From positions 496,001-560,000 of the forward strand of contig NZ_CP018192.1 in assembly GCF_001889525.1 (NCBI RefSeq): a stretch of 64,000 nt of DNA. Reading direction: 5' to 3'. The notes under the pieces are model-generated. The model had not been told where the DNA came from. It ran no database searches and saw only the letters and a list, made by a program, of their open reading frames with translations. Position numbers and translations under genes: made by a program. Numbering within the stretch: the first letter of the stretch is position 1; the number at the start of each line of letters is the position of its first letter. This document shows positions 27,930-35,402 of the stretch, piece by piece. The DNA comes from Granulibacter bethesdensis (GTDB lineage: Bacteria; Pseudomonadota; Alphaproteobacteria; Acetobacterales; Acetobacteraceae).

Positions 27930-28408
27930 TAACGCGCCCTATCGGATCTACCCCGGCTTCGTGCGCAGGAGATATCGTTTTGCGGCGTGTCCGGATTTTG
28001 ACTGTATCCCTGCTGGTTCCGGTCGTGCTCGGGCTGAACGCCTGCGGTTCATCCAATAGTAATCCCTCTCCATCCCCGGTTGCCGCCGCTACGTCATTGG
28101 ATGCCTATGATGGTAGCTACACTGGCAGCCGTACAATCTCCGCAGTGAAAGGCAGTCGGGCCAAATGCGGGCAGGATTTTGATCAGGCGGCCATCAGGGT
28201 AACCCATGGCATGGCCATTCTGCGCTTCATCGCGCACCGGCATCCTGTCGTATTCCGCACTCCCGTCGCGCCGGATGGCACGTTCATGTCTACCTTCAAG
28301 GGAAATACCCTGGACGGTCATTTTACCGGAGACAGTTTTGAGGGGGTTGTTGATACGCGGGCTTGCACCTATCAGGTGCAGGCAAAGCGGGATGAGACTG
28401 TTCGCTGA
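27926..28408 (+). CDS. Small predicted lipoprotein
   Basis: The 160-residue precursor has a hydrophobic segment (ILTVSLLVPVVLGLNACG) ending in a lipobox LNAC at about residues 37-40, so it should be lipid-anchored. The mature part starts with a Ser/Pro/Asn linker and then a domain with TYTGS-like beta strands and two cysteines (KCGQDF, TRACTYQ). I do not recognise the family. The true start may be an internal codon such as VLRRVRILTV, as the first 17 residues are not signal-like. Four-base overlap with the methyltransferase gene. Confidence 0.65.
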   Translation: MITRPIGSTPASCAGDIVLRRVRILTVSLLVPVVLGLNACGSSNSNPSPSPVAAATSLDAYDGSYTGSRTISAVKGSRAKCGQDFDQAAIRVTHGMAILRFIAHRHPVVFRTPVAPDGTFMSTFKGNTLDGHFTGDSFEGVVDTRACTYQVQAKRDETVR

Positions 28409-28764
28409 AATAATGATCTGCTTTTGCTTGAAACAGGGCCTCAGCATGGGTCTATAAGGCCCTGCGATAGAACGGAGATCGTCCGGTCTTGCGCTGTGCT
28501 GTCTCGGTCAATGCTGAATGGCATTGCCAATCTTCAGCTGTGTTGTATAGTCTGCAGACTATCAACCAATGCGACAGATCTGCCTTTAGGTTGCATGCTG
28601 GAGCAGGTCGATGAATTGATTTTTAATGTTACTTATACAGCCGATTCTTTAACAGCACAAAAATATTAGAGTATTGAGAATATAAAGTTTACTTTTGGGA
28701 CAACACGTTAATTATTTTTTCTTACAATTTTTAATGCCTTAAACCCAGCGGCGAGATCAGACAT
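28409..28764. other. AT-rich intergenic region before the heptosyltransferase gene
   Basis: Apart from the hairpin at its left end I see no gene. The last 120 bases are strongly AT-rich and probably hold the promoter of the heptosyltransferase gene, but no clear -35/-10 pair stands out. Confidence 0.5.
28434..28464. terminator. Possible terminator hairpin
   Basis: CAGGGCCT pairs with AGGCCCTG across a 15-base loop, 26 bases after the lipoprotein stop. No T run follows, so any terminator role is uncertain. Confidence 0.35.
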
Positions 28765-30171
28765 TTGACCGACATCTCTTCTTCTTCTTCTTCTTCTGCA
28801 CAGGACGCTTCTGCATCTGTTCCTGTTTCGCATATTCCAGCCTCCTCGACCGAATCTGCCCCGACAAAGCAGCCTGCTCCTGAGGTCAAATCGCCTTATC
28901 CTGCAGTGGCTGATATTCCGACGCAGGAAGGACCGCGCGGTATTCGTTATGATTTCAATCTCGGAGCACGGGTGTCACTCCCTGAACGTCAGGAGAAGCC
29001 GTTTATTGTCTGTCTGAGGGATATTGATACCGGGAACATCCTGTTCCTGTCCTCTGGTCCTGCGACATTCATCAATTCTGCAAAGCGGTTTTTCGTCCGC
29101 TTCCGGATCGAGGTATGGGACTCTCCCGATGGCGGTCCGGCGAGTGGGAAGGAGCCATTTTTCGTGCATGATTACGATGCACGGGGCCGTGATATCCTGG
29201 TCCAGTTTCCGGTCGGCACGCTCGGCGATATCATGGCGTGGTTTCCCTATGCTGCCCGCTTTGCCGAGAAGCATGGCTGCAAACTGACCTGTGCCCTGTC
29301 GGAACTCATCATTCCGGTTCTGGAAAAAGCCTATCCGCATATCACCTTCGTCACGCATGACGAGATGAAGGAAAAGAAGCTGGCGGAGACATTCTACGCC
29401 ACATATTCGCTGGGTCTGTTCTTTGATGATATCGACTGTGCCTGGCAGCCGACTGATTTTCGCTTTGTAGGGCTGCATCGAACGGCGGGCTATATTCTTG
29501 GTGTGGATCCGGAAGAGGAAGCACCCCGTCTGGCCCTGCCGGATGAAAGCCGCCCCATCCCGGAGCCTTATGTCTGTATTGCTGTCCAGAGTTCGACCCA
29601 GTCGAAATACTGGAATAATCCGACCGGCTGGCGCAGCGTCATCGCTGAGTTAAAGCGTGCTGGCTATCGCGTGATCTGTATCGACCAGAAAGCCGTTCAT
29701 GGAGTGGGTCTGGTCTGGAATCATATCCCCAACGGTGCGGAAGACGAAACCGGCAATCGCCCGCTGACGGAGCGTGCCCGCTGGCTGCGTCATGCGGATT
29801 TCTTCGTCGGTCTGAGTTCCGGCCTGTCCTGGCTGGCCTGGGCAGCCGGAACGCCAGTGGTCATGATCAGCGGCTTTACACACCCGACCAATGAGTTTCA
29901 CACGCCTTACCGTGTTCACAACTGGCATACCTGCAACAGCTGCTGGAACGATGCCAGTATTCGCTTTGATCATCACGATTTTATGTGGTGCCCTCGCCAA
30001 AAGGACACACCGCGTCAATTCGAATGTACCAGGCTGATTTCTGCGGATTATGTGATTGATAAGATCCGTATGATCCCAGCCTTCCAGAAGCAACTGGCGC
30101 GGGTGGAAGCCAGCGCAGCGGTCAAAAAGAGTGAAACAGCTTCCCATCCGAAAAAACTTCAGAAAGCCTGA
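28765..30171 (+). CDS. Autotransporter-type protein O-heptosyltransferase (TibC/BAHT-like)
   Basis: The 468-residue protein resembles bacterial autotransporter heptosyltransferases, which attach heptose to Ser residues of autotransporter adhesins in the cytoplasm. An N-terminal beta domain (about residues 58-130) precedes a GT-B-like domain with VQFPVGTLGDIMAWFPYAA, AVQSSTQSKYWNN and GLSSGLSWLAWAAGTPVVMI. Four late cysteines (about 390, 393, 409, 421; CNSC, WCP, FEC) match the iron site reported for TibC. Translation appears to start at TTG, since no in-frame ATG lies between the upstream stop and the first conserved region. Residues 5-11 are seven serines encoded by a TCT repeat. No autotransporter substrate gene is in the window. 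Confidence 0.82.
   Translation: MTDISSSSSSSAQDASASVPVSHIPASSTESAPTKQPAPEVKSPYPAVADIPTQEGPRGIRYDFNLGARVSLPERQEKPFIVCLRDIDTGNILFLSSGPATFINSAKRFFVRFRIEVWDSPDGGPASGKEPFFVHDYDARGRDILVQFPVGTLGDIMAWFPYAARFAEKHGCKLTCALSELIIPVLEKAYPHITFVTHDEMKEKKLAETFYATYSLGLFFDDIDCAWQPTDFRFVGLHRTAGYILGVDPEEEAPRLALPDESRPIPEPYVCIAVQSSTQSKYWNNPTGWRSVIAELKRAGYRVICIDQKAVHGVGLVWNHIPNGAEDETGNRPLTERARWLRHADFFVGLSSGLSWLAWAAGTPVVMISGFTHPTNEFHTPYRVHNWHTCNSCWNDASIRFDHHDFMWCPRQKDTPRQFECTRLISADYVIDKIRMIPAFQKQLARVEASAAVKKSETASHPKKLQKA
28777..28797 (+). repeat. Trinucleotide repeat (TCT)7 in the heptosyltransferase gene
   Basis: Seven perfect TCT units encode seven consecutive serines immediately after the start codon. Slippage would change the serine count but not the frame. 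Confidence 0.9.
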
Positions 30172-30189
30172 AACATTGGCTGACTGCTC

Positions 30190-30228
30190 ATCCCGTTCAT
30201 CCCGGCAGAGCTAGCGGATGAGCGGGAT
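30190..30228. terminator. Inverted repeat between convergent genes, possible bidirectional terminator
   Basis: The 13-bp arms at 30190-30202 and 30216-30228 pair with a single G-T wobble around a 13-base loop. It lies 19 bases after the heptosyltransferase stop and just beyond the 3' end of the opposing deaminase gene. T runs are weak. Confidence 0.5.
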
Positions 30229-30248
30229 TGTCTCTTCAAGATGCTGGT

Positions 30249-30731
30249 TTACCGCCGAGCCTGAAAAAAGCCGCGCAGCAAAGCGACTGCTTCTGTCTCT
30301 CGCACGCCGCCGATGATTTCCGGCTGGTGATGGCAGGAGGAAGCATTGAGCACTCTGGCGCCATGCTCGATGCCGCCCCCTTTTGGATCGTATGCGCCGA
30401 AAATGATCCTGCGGATGCGGAAATGGCTGGCTGCCTGGGCACACATCGGGCAAGGCTCCAGCGTCACGTAGAGATCACAGCCGATCAAGCGTGTTGAGCC
30501 GAGTTGTTTTGCAGCTTCACGCATGGCCAGCATTTCGGCATGAGCGCTGGCGTCATGATTGGTCTCAGTCAGATTATGCGCCTGCGCCAGCAGATATCCT
30601 TCCGGGCTGATCACCACGGCACCGACCGGCACCTCCGCCGCGGCCGCGGCGAGACGGGCCTGTCTTAGGGCATGTTCCATAGCCTCACCCGGACCGGGGC
30701 GAAACAGGAAAGGGGGACAGTTTTCCTGCAT
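30249..30731 (-). CDS. tadA: tRNA-specific adenosine deaminase (TadA-like)
   Basis: This zinc deaminase has HAEM (His and Glu of the active site, about residues 64-67) and PCPMC (about residues 93-97), the standard ligand and proton-shuttle set. TadA converts A34 to inosine in tRNA-Arg(ACG). The VPVGAVVISPEGYLLAQAHN and DPKGGGIEHGARVLN segments match TadA, though related guanine or cytosine deaminases share the core. At 160 residues the size is right. An upstream divergent gene starts at 30805. Confidence 0.85.
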   Translation of the reverse strand: MQENCPPFLFRPGPGEAMEHALRQARLAAAAAEVPVGAVVISPEGYLLAQAHNLTETNHDASAHAEMLAMREAAKQLGSTRLIGCDLYVTLEPCPMCAQAASHFRIRRIIFGAYDPKGGGIEHGARVLNASSCHHQPEIIGGVRETEAVALLRGFFQARR

Positions 30732-30804
30732 GCTCAGTGCATTGTGCCGTATATGCCGCGTATAACGTGTTTCATCCGCCGTCGATCCGCTTTAGCTAGA
30801 GACC

Positions 30805-31527
30805 ATGAACAATACGACTCGTCCCCTGATTGGCGTAACCCTGGATACCGAGCAACCTGGCGGGTATTCGAAATATGACTGGTACGCCTTGCGTGCAAAT
30901 TATGCTGGTGCGGTCATTGCAGCGGGGGGGCTGCCGGTGGCATTGCCCCACGATCCGGTACTGGCTGAAGCCTATCTGGAGCGGATCGACGGTCTGGTGG
31001 TGACGGGCGGTGCCTTCGATGTCGATCCGGCGCTGTATGGTGACGGTGCAATGCATGAGACCGTCACTCTCAAGGAATCCCGCACGGCCTCTGAACTGGC
31101 CCTGACCCGAGGGGCATTGGCGCGGAATATGCCGGTGCTCGGCATTTGCGGTGGCCAGCAATTGCTTGCTGTGGCACTGGGTGGCACCCTGATTCAGCAC
31201 ATTCCCGATAGCATTGAAAACGCCCTGGAGCATGAGCAACCCAACCCGCGGCATCAGCCGGGGCATGAGGTCACGATCCTGCCTGGCACTCTGTTGCACA
31301 GGATTGTGGGGGCAGAGCAGATGCAGGTGAATTCCGCTCATCATCAGGCGGTTCGCACGCCGGGGCCTCATGCATGTATCAATGCGGTTGCACCGGATGG
31401 GGTGGTCGAGGGGATCGAGGATACGCGTTATCGCTTCTGTCTCGGCCTGCAATGGCATCCCGAATTTCTGATCGACCCCGGTGACGCCCGTATTTTTGCG
31501 GCCTTCATCGCGGCCTGCGCATCATGA
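30805..31527 (+). CDS. Class I glutamine amidotransferase-like gamma-glutamyl hydrolase (PuuD/peptidase C26 type)
   Basis: The 240-residue protein has VTGGAFDVDPALYG, the nucleophile elbow GICGGQQLLAV (Cys about residue 115), HHQAV and the late QWHPEF with catalytic His and Glu. These match gamma-glutamyl-GABA hydrolase PuuD and related C26 enzymes. No putrescine genes are adjacent, so the substrate is uncertain. The stop overlaps the rluB start by four bases. Confidence 0.85.
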   Translation: MNNTTRPLIGVTLDTEQPGGYSKYDWYALRANYAGAVIAAGGLPVALPHDPVLAEAYLERIDGLVVTGGAFDVDPALYGDGAMHETVTLKESRTASELALTRGALARNMPVLGICGGQQLLAVALGGTLIQHIPDSIENALEHEQPNPRHQPGHEVTILPGTLLHRIVGAEQMQVNSAHHQAVRTPGPHACINAVAPDGVVEGIEDTRYRFCLGLQWHPEFLIDPGDARIFAAFIAACAS

Positions 31528-32279
31528 CGGAGGAGCGGATGGAAGACGCTGATGCAGGGGCGCCGCGTGGTGAGCGCATTGCGAAATGGCTGGCACGGGC
31601 GGGGGTGGCCAGCCGCCGTGACGCGGAAAAGCTGGTAGAAGATGGTCGGGTCCGCCTGAATAACCAAGTGGTGACCCATCCCGCGACATTTGTGGGATCG
31701 GGTGATCTGGTCACCGTTAATGGCTCTCTGGTGGAAGCGCCGGATCGCACGCGGCTGTGGCGCTATCACAAGATTGATGGGGTGATGACCACCCATCGCG
31801 ATCCGCAGGGCCGCCCGACCGTGTTCGAAAAGCTGCCTTCGAGCATGCCGCGTGTGGTGAGTGTGGGGCGGCTTGATCTCAACAGCGAGGGGCTGTTGCT
31901 TCTCACCAATGATGGCATGCTGGCCCGCAGGCTGGAACTGCCGCAGACCGGCTGGATCAGACGCTATCGCGTGCGGGTGCATGGTGATGTGACGCAGGAG
32001 ATGCTGGATAGTCTGGCGCGTGGCGTCACCGTGGAAGGTGTCCGTTATGGCTCGATCGAAGCCGGGCTGGACAGCAGCAAGGGCAGCAATTCCTGGCTGA
32101 CTGTTTCCCTGAAGGAGGGGAAGAACCGTGAAATTCGTAAGGTCATGCGCCATATCGGGCTGCATGTGACCCGGTTGATCCGTATCGCTTACGGCCCGTT
32201 CCAGCTTGGTCAGCTTGGCAAAGGCGAGGTGGAGGAAGTGACCGGCAAGGTGCTGCGTGAACAGCTTCCCCGAGACTGA
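31524..32279 (+). CDS. rluB: RluB-type 23S rRNA pseudouridine synthase
   Basis: An S4 RNA-binding domain (about residues 18-65, RIAKWLARAGVASRRDAEKL) is followed by the RsuA-type catalytic core with GRLDLNSEGLLLLTNDG; the Asp in RLD is the nucleophile. GKNREIRKVMRHIGLHVTRLIRI is typical of RluB, RluE and RluF. The size (251) and S4 domain favour RluB (position 2605), but RsuA-family assignment by eye is not firm. It is coupled to the upstream hydrolase gene and followed after nine bases by rsmD. Confidence 0.87.
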   Translation: MTEERMEDADAGAPRGERIAKWLARAGVASRRDAEKLVEDGRVRLNNQVVTHPATFVGSGDLVTVNGSLVEAPDRTRLWRYHKIDGVMTTHRDPQGRPTVFEKLPSSMPRVVSVGRLDLNSEGLLLLTNDGMLARRLELPQTGWIRRYRVRVHGDVTQEMLDSLARGVTVEGVRYGSIEAGLDSSKGSNSWLTVSLKEGKNREIRKVMRHIGLHVTRLIRIAYGPFQLGQLGKGEVEEVTGKVLREQLPRD

Positions 32280-32288
32280 GACATATTC

Positions 32289-32837
32289 ATGAGAATCGTC
32301 GCCGGGCAATGGCGAGGCCGTGCGTTGATTGCCCCTCCCGGACAGGCAACCCGCCCGACGGCGGACCGGGTTCGGCAGGCTTTGTTCGATATGCTGCTCC
32401 ATGCACCATGGGGTGGACGTGGCCTGCTTGATGGCGCCACTGTGCTGGATGGATTTGCCGGTACCGGTGCGCTGGGGCTGGAGGCTTTGTCACGCGGCGC
32501 CAAGGAGGCTGTGCTGATTGAGCGCGATCCTGTGGCGCTCCAAGCCTTGCGGACCAACGTCACCGCGCTGGGGGCAGGGGAGCGGGCAAGAGTGCTGGCG
32601 GCTGATATGCTGGTTCCTCCTTTGGCGTCTTTCGCATGCAACCTTGTTTTTCTTGATCCGCCCTATCGTCAGGATCTGGTGCCGAAGGCGCTTGCGGCCT
32701 TGAAATCACGGGGCTGGATTGCTCCGGATGCCCTGATCGTTGCTGAATATGCGCGTGATGAGTTCCTTCCAGCTATGACAACATTGGCTGAAAGGGAGCA
32801 AGGTGCGGCCCGCATCGTGATCTGGCGGTCTGTCTGA
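32289..32837 (+). CDS. rsmD: RsmD, 16S rRNA G966 N2-methyltransferase
   Basis: The 182-residue protein starts MRIVAGQWRGRALIAPPG, the normal RsmD opening. It has RPTADRVRQALFDML, the SAM loop LDGFAGTGALGLEALSRGA and the catalytic FLDPPY. RsmD methylates G966 of 16S rRNA near the decoding region. It ends the plus-strand group of three genes; downstream the base composition changes sharply to AT-rich. Confidence 0.94.
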   Translation: MRIVAGQWRGRALIAPPGQATRPTADRVRQALFDMLLHAPWGGRGLLDGATVLDGFAGTGALGLEALSRGAKEAVLIERDPVALQALRTNVTALGAGERARVLAADMLVPPLASFACNLVFLDPPYRQDLVPKALAALKSRGWIAPDALIVAEYARDEFLPAMTTLAEREQGAARIVIWRSV

Positions 32838-33095
32838 AGTAGCATTCCAGCCGACCGGCATTCAGCCCGTTGACCGGCCAAATGGCTGGCTTATATGAAT
32901 ATTTTCAATGCCGCTTATGGCTCTGTTGCGGAGGAGTGGGGCGATATTTGAAGAGCAATCCCGTCAACTGGGGCTGCATGGCATTTTCTTAAATAAAAGC
33001 AAATTTTTATGTTGTATGGATTCGGTAAGAATGTGTTTTGATGCTGGAGATTGATTTTTCGCGTGTATTCGACAACTGAGCGTGGAAGATATGAA

Positions 33096-33257
33096 ATGAA
33101 AGATGATGCTGGCCAGCCCAAAGCTTCTGACGTGCAGGAGCAGAATGAAAAAAACCTGAACCAGGTTCAGGAAGGTATTGCTGATAAAATGCTGGAAGAG
33201 GTCAATGGTGGGGGAGGCAATTCCCGATTCCTTCCACTTGAAATACAACCATTATAA
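33096..33257 (+). CDS. Putative double-glycine leader peptide 1 (bacteriocin/RiPP-like precursor)
   Basis: The 53-residue product starts MKDDAGQPKASDVQEQNEKN and has the motif IADKMLEEVNGG at residues 28-39, the pattern of leaders cut after Gly-Gly by C39-peptidase ABC exporters. Leader-like Leu33, Val36 and the two Gly stand at the usual -7, -4, -2 and -1 positions. The remaining core would be only about 14 residues (GGNSRFLPLEIQPL). GGAAG lies seven bases before the ATG. The surrounding DNA is AT-rich. The product is too short for a confident call, but a second gene 340 bases away encodes the same motif. No exporter or modifying enzyme is adjacent. Confidence 0.6.
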   Translation: MKDDAGQPKASDVQEQNEKNLNQVQEGIADKMLEEVNGGGGNSRFLPLEIQPL

Positions 33258-33599
33258 TCTGCTTTTATCCGGGAACTGGCATGTATCGATGGGATCGCTG
33301 CTTCATTTCAGTCAGCGCTCCACTAAACTATACACAGTTGATGCTATTGTTTTGATGGCATCAGCATCCCCAGTAAACTTTATACTGCATGCATGTATAA
33401 GAACAGATACAATATAGCGACAAGATAATTCAGTCTATCACTATTTTTATCATGTGAAAACTGCTTAAAATATAGAAATTTAGTTCCGAGTCCACACGTG
33501 CAGTTCTGCGTTTATTACAGGACATAGCATTAAAATTGACATTTTAATCCAAAATTGACTTTGGATTGCCGCAATTATGCGTAAAACTGGATATCAATT
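33258..33599. other. AT-rich gap between two convergent small peptide genes
   Basis: No gene is supported here. The right part contains the paired inverted repeats at 33529-33567. Several short frames on both strands lack a ribosome binding site and any leader motif. Confidence 0.5.
33529..33567. repeat. Two overlapping inverted repeats
   Basis: ATTAAAAT/ATTTTAAT (33529-33536 and 33541-33548) and AATCCAAA/TTTGGATT (33546-33553 and 33560-33567) are both perfect 8-bp arms. Both loops contain TGAC, and the repeats share three bases. They lie about 30 bases beyond the 3' end of the minus-strand peptide gene and could end its transcript. Confidence 0.6.
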
Positions 33600-33767
33600 T
33601 TATGATTTTACTAACATGCCCACAGATGTGATTGGATAACGACGGCGCGGCTTCTGGGGTGATGCATTCTGGGTTGAAGGCGCGGCTTCTGCATTTCGGG
33701 CGCCACCACACACTTCTTCCAGCTGCTGGTCAGAAATTTTTTCGTTCTGGTCTAGTTTTTCGGTCAT
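33600..33767 (-). CDS. Putative double-glycine leader peptide 2 (bacteriocin/RiPP-like precursor)
   Basis: The 55-residue product starts MTEKLDQNEKISDQQLEEV and continues CGG, so residues 11-22 match I-S-D-x-x-L-E-E-V-x-G-G, shared with the peptide encoded at 33096. After the Gly21-Gly22 site the core is 33 residues, with a proline-rich basic patch (PQKPRRRYP, 37-45) and a hydrophobic end. The single Cys sits at position 20, inside the leader. The ATG at 33767 has GGAAG eight bases upstream; another ATG five codons earlier overlaps that site. It lies 146 bases downstream of the glycosyltransferase-like gene on the same strand and might be co-transcribed. Confidence 0.62.
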   Translation of the reverse strand: MTEKLDQNEKISDQQLEEVCGGARNAEAAPSTQNASPQKPRRRYPITSVGMLVKS

Positions 33768-33913
33768 GTTTTCTACTTCCATATATAATGAGCAAATTGA
33801 AACTCACTTGCCCTTTAGTTAATTTTTCGATCTAGGGTACCAAAATGCAAGTGAATTTTATTTAAAACGTTTGAGCAGCATTATTTAGGGGGGCTGGGCG
33901 ATCTTTGATAAGA

Positions 33914-35398
33914 TCAACCCTTATGATCCGGCCCTGCTGGTCGTGGAACCATGATTTCCCAGTGCTTCTGGCCCAGATCAAGAGGCATATAAATCTGTTC
34001 GATGAGTGATGGCAGTGGGCTGCTGATTTCTCCGGCTTTGGTTGAGTGTTTGGATTGCTCCAGAAGGATGGCGCTGAACTTTCTGCTCCGGAGTGCTTCT
34101 TGTAAAAGATGATTATCCCCGGATAGGGCGACGTGCTGCCCATACAGGAAAAAATCGAGGACGAAATCCTTACCCGCCCAGAAGCATAGAGCGGGCATTT
34201 CACAGGCGACAGGCCCGGGCATCGCCGCGATCCGGGTTTCCATGAAACGCCAGGCATGCAGATCGTTAGCGAGATGGCGTCGTTCGCTGATGATTTTTGG
34301 AATGGCAACCAGTCCGACGATCAATAATGGCGCGGCGATAAGCACGCGCATGCGCCACGGATTGTCTGTCGGAATGGGGGCCGTGCCAGAAACGGCAACG
34401 GACAGGCAGAGCGCAATCACGGCCTCGATATGGGCATTCACATCCACGCCTTGCCCGCTGCGCTGAAAAATGCCGAGTGGCAGGGCGATCAGGGCGAAAA
34501 TCATGATCAGATCGAGCCGATCATCTTGCCACCGCATCTGCAATAGTGGCCGGGAGGCAATGGCCATAGGCAGTAGCACCAGCAGAGGCACGATGGATTT
34601 ATCGGCCATGCGAAGGATGGAGAGATGCCGTTTGGCGTCGGCAATGTCGCGCATCATATCCGGCCCGTACATCATCAGACAGAGTGCGGCCCCCCCTGCC
34701 AGGCCGACCAGTGCGGTGATGCACCAGATACGCCATGCACGGCGGTGATACAGCAGCAGCCATATCCCTACTGCGAGCGGTGCGGCCAGCAGATTATGCT
34801 TGATCATCCCGCCTCCCAGCAGCAGCAGTGCAGAGCCGACAGAGCAAGCCGCCGAGGGTGATTCTCCGGCCTGTTTTGGCAGGATCAGGGCCATCCCGGC
34901 CATCATGACTGCATCCGCCATCCATTGCGGGTCATCCAGCCCGACATAGCGTCGCAGCAGGGTGGCATTGAGCGCCATGAACAACAGCCCACCCAGCCAT
35001 GGTGCATAAACAGCCGGAGATGCAGCTCTGATCACCAACCGCCTGATCATCCAGACGATGATCCCGCCTACGGTAAGCATCGACAGCAGCGCCAGCAGTC
35101 GCCCGGCAAGAATAGGGTCACCGGTCAGTTTTGCAGTCCAGCCAACGATATAAAACGAGAGTGGTGGATAGTTGTTGCCGGTCAGCCCATCCAGAGGCGG
35201 GTACAAAGCCTGTCCGGACAAAATCTGCCGGGTCTGAAACGCATTCCATCCCTCATTGGGATCGCGTGAGAGATGATCCCCCAGACTCAGTACCCGTTCC
35301 GCAATCAGACCGAATGACAGCAGCCCAAGCAGCCATAAAAGCACATGGCAGGCGCGTCCCCACCATGATGATGGGCGTGAGGTAAGGGATTGGTCCAT
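33914..35398 (-). CDS. Multi-pass membrane glycosyltransferase-like protein (GT39/ArnT superfamily)
   Basis: The 494-residue protein has about ten hydrophobic helices. An early periplasmic loop reads LGDHLSRDPNEGWNAFQTRQ (about residues 39-58), where the acidic DPNEG resembles the metal/substrate site of GT-C enzymes of the PMT/ArnT type. GNNYPPLSFYIVG follows, as in this superfamily. A soluble C-terminal domain runs from about residue 390. Such enzymes move sugars from polyprenyl phosphate to lipids or proteins outside the inner membrane; the acceptor here is unknown. The chosen ATG lies four bases after the mutL stop. Confidence 0.72.
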   Translation of the reverse strand: MDQSLTSRPSSWWGRACHVLLWLLGLLSFGLIAERVLSLGDHLSRDPNEGWNAFQTRQILSGQALYPPLDGLTGNNYPPLSFYIVGWTAKLTGDPILAGRLLALLSMLTVGGIIVWMIRRLVIRAASPAVYAPWLGGLLFMALNATLLRRYVGLDDPQWMADAVMMAGMALILPKQAGESPSAACSVGSALLLLGGGMIKHNLLAAPLAVGIWLLLYHRRAWRIWCITALVGLAGGAALCLMMYGPDMMRDIADAKRHLSILRMADKSIVPLLVLLPMAIASRPLLQMRWQDDRLDLIMIFALIALPLGIFQRSGQGVDVNAHIEAVIALCLSVAVSGTAPIPTDNPWRMRVLIAAPLLIVGLVAIPKIISERRHLANDLHAWRFMETRIAAMPGPVACEMPALCFWAGKDFVLDFFLYGQHVALSGDNHLLQEALRSRKFSAILLEQSKHSTKAGEISSPLPSLIEQIYMPLDLGQKHWEIMVPRPAGPDHKG

Positions 35399-35402
35399 GA
35401 TT

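Noticed and set aside
28424-28669. 81-codon plus-strand frame in the gap before the heptosyltransferase gene
   Set aside because: It starts inside the hairpin at 28434, has no ribosome site and no leader-like Gly-Gly motif.
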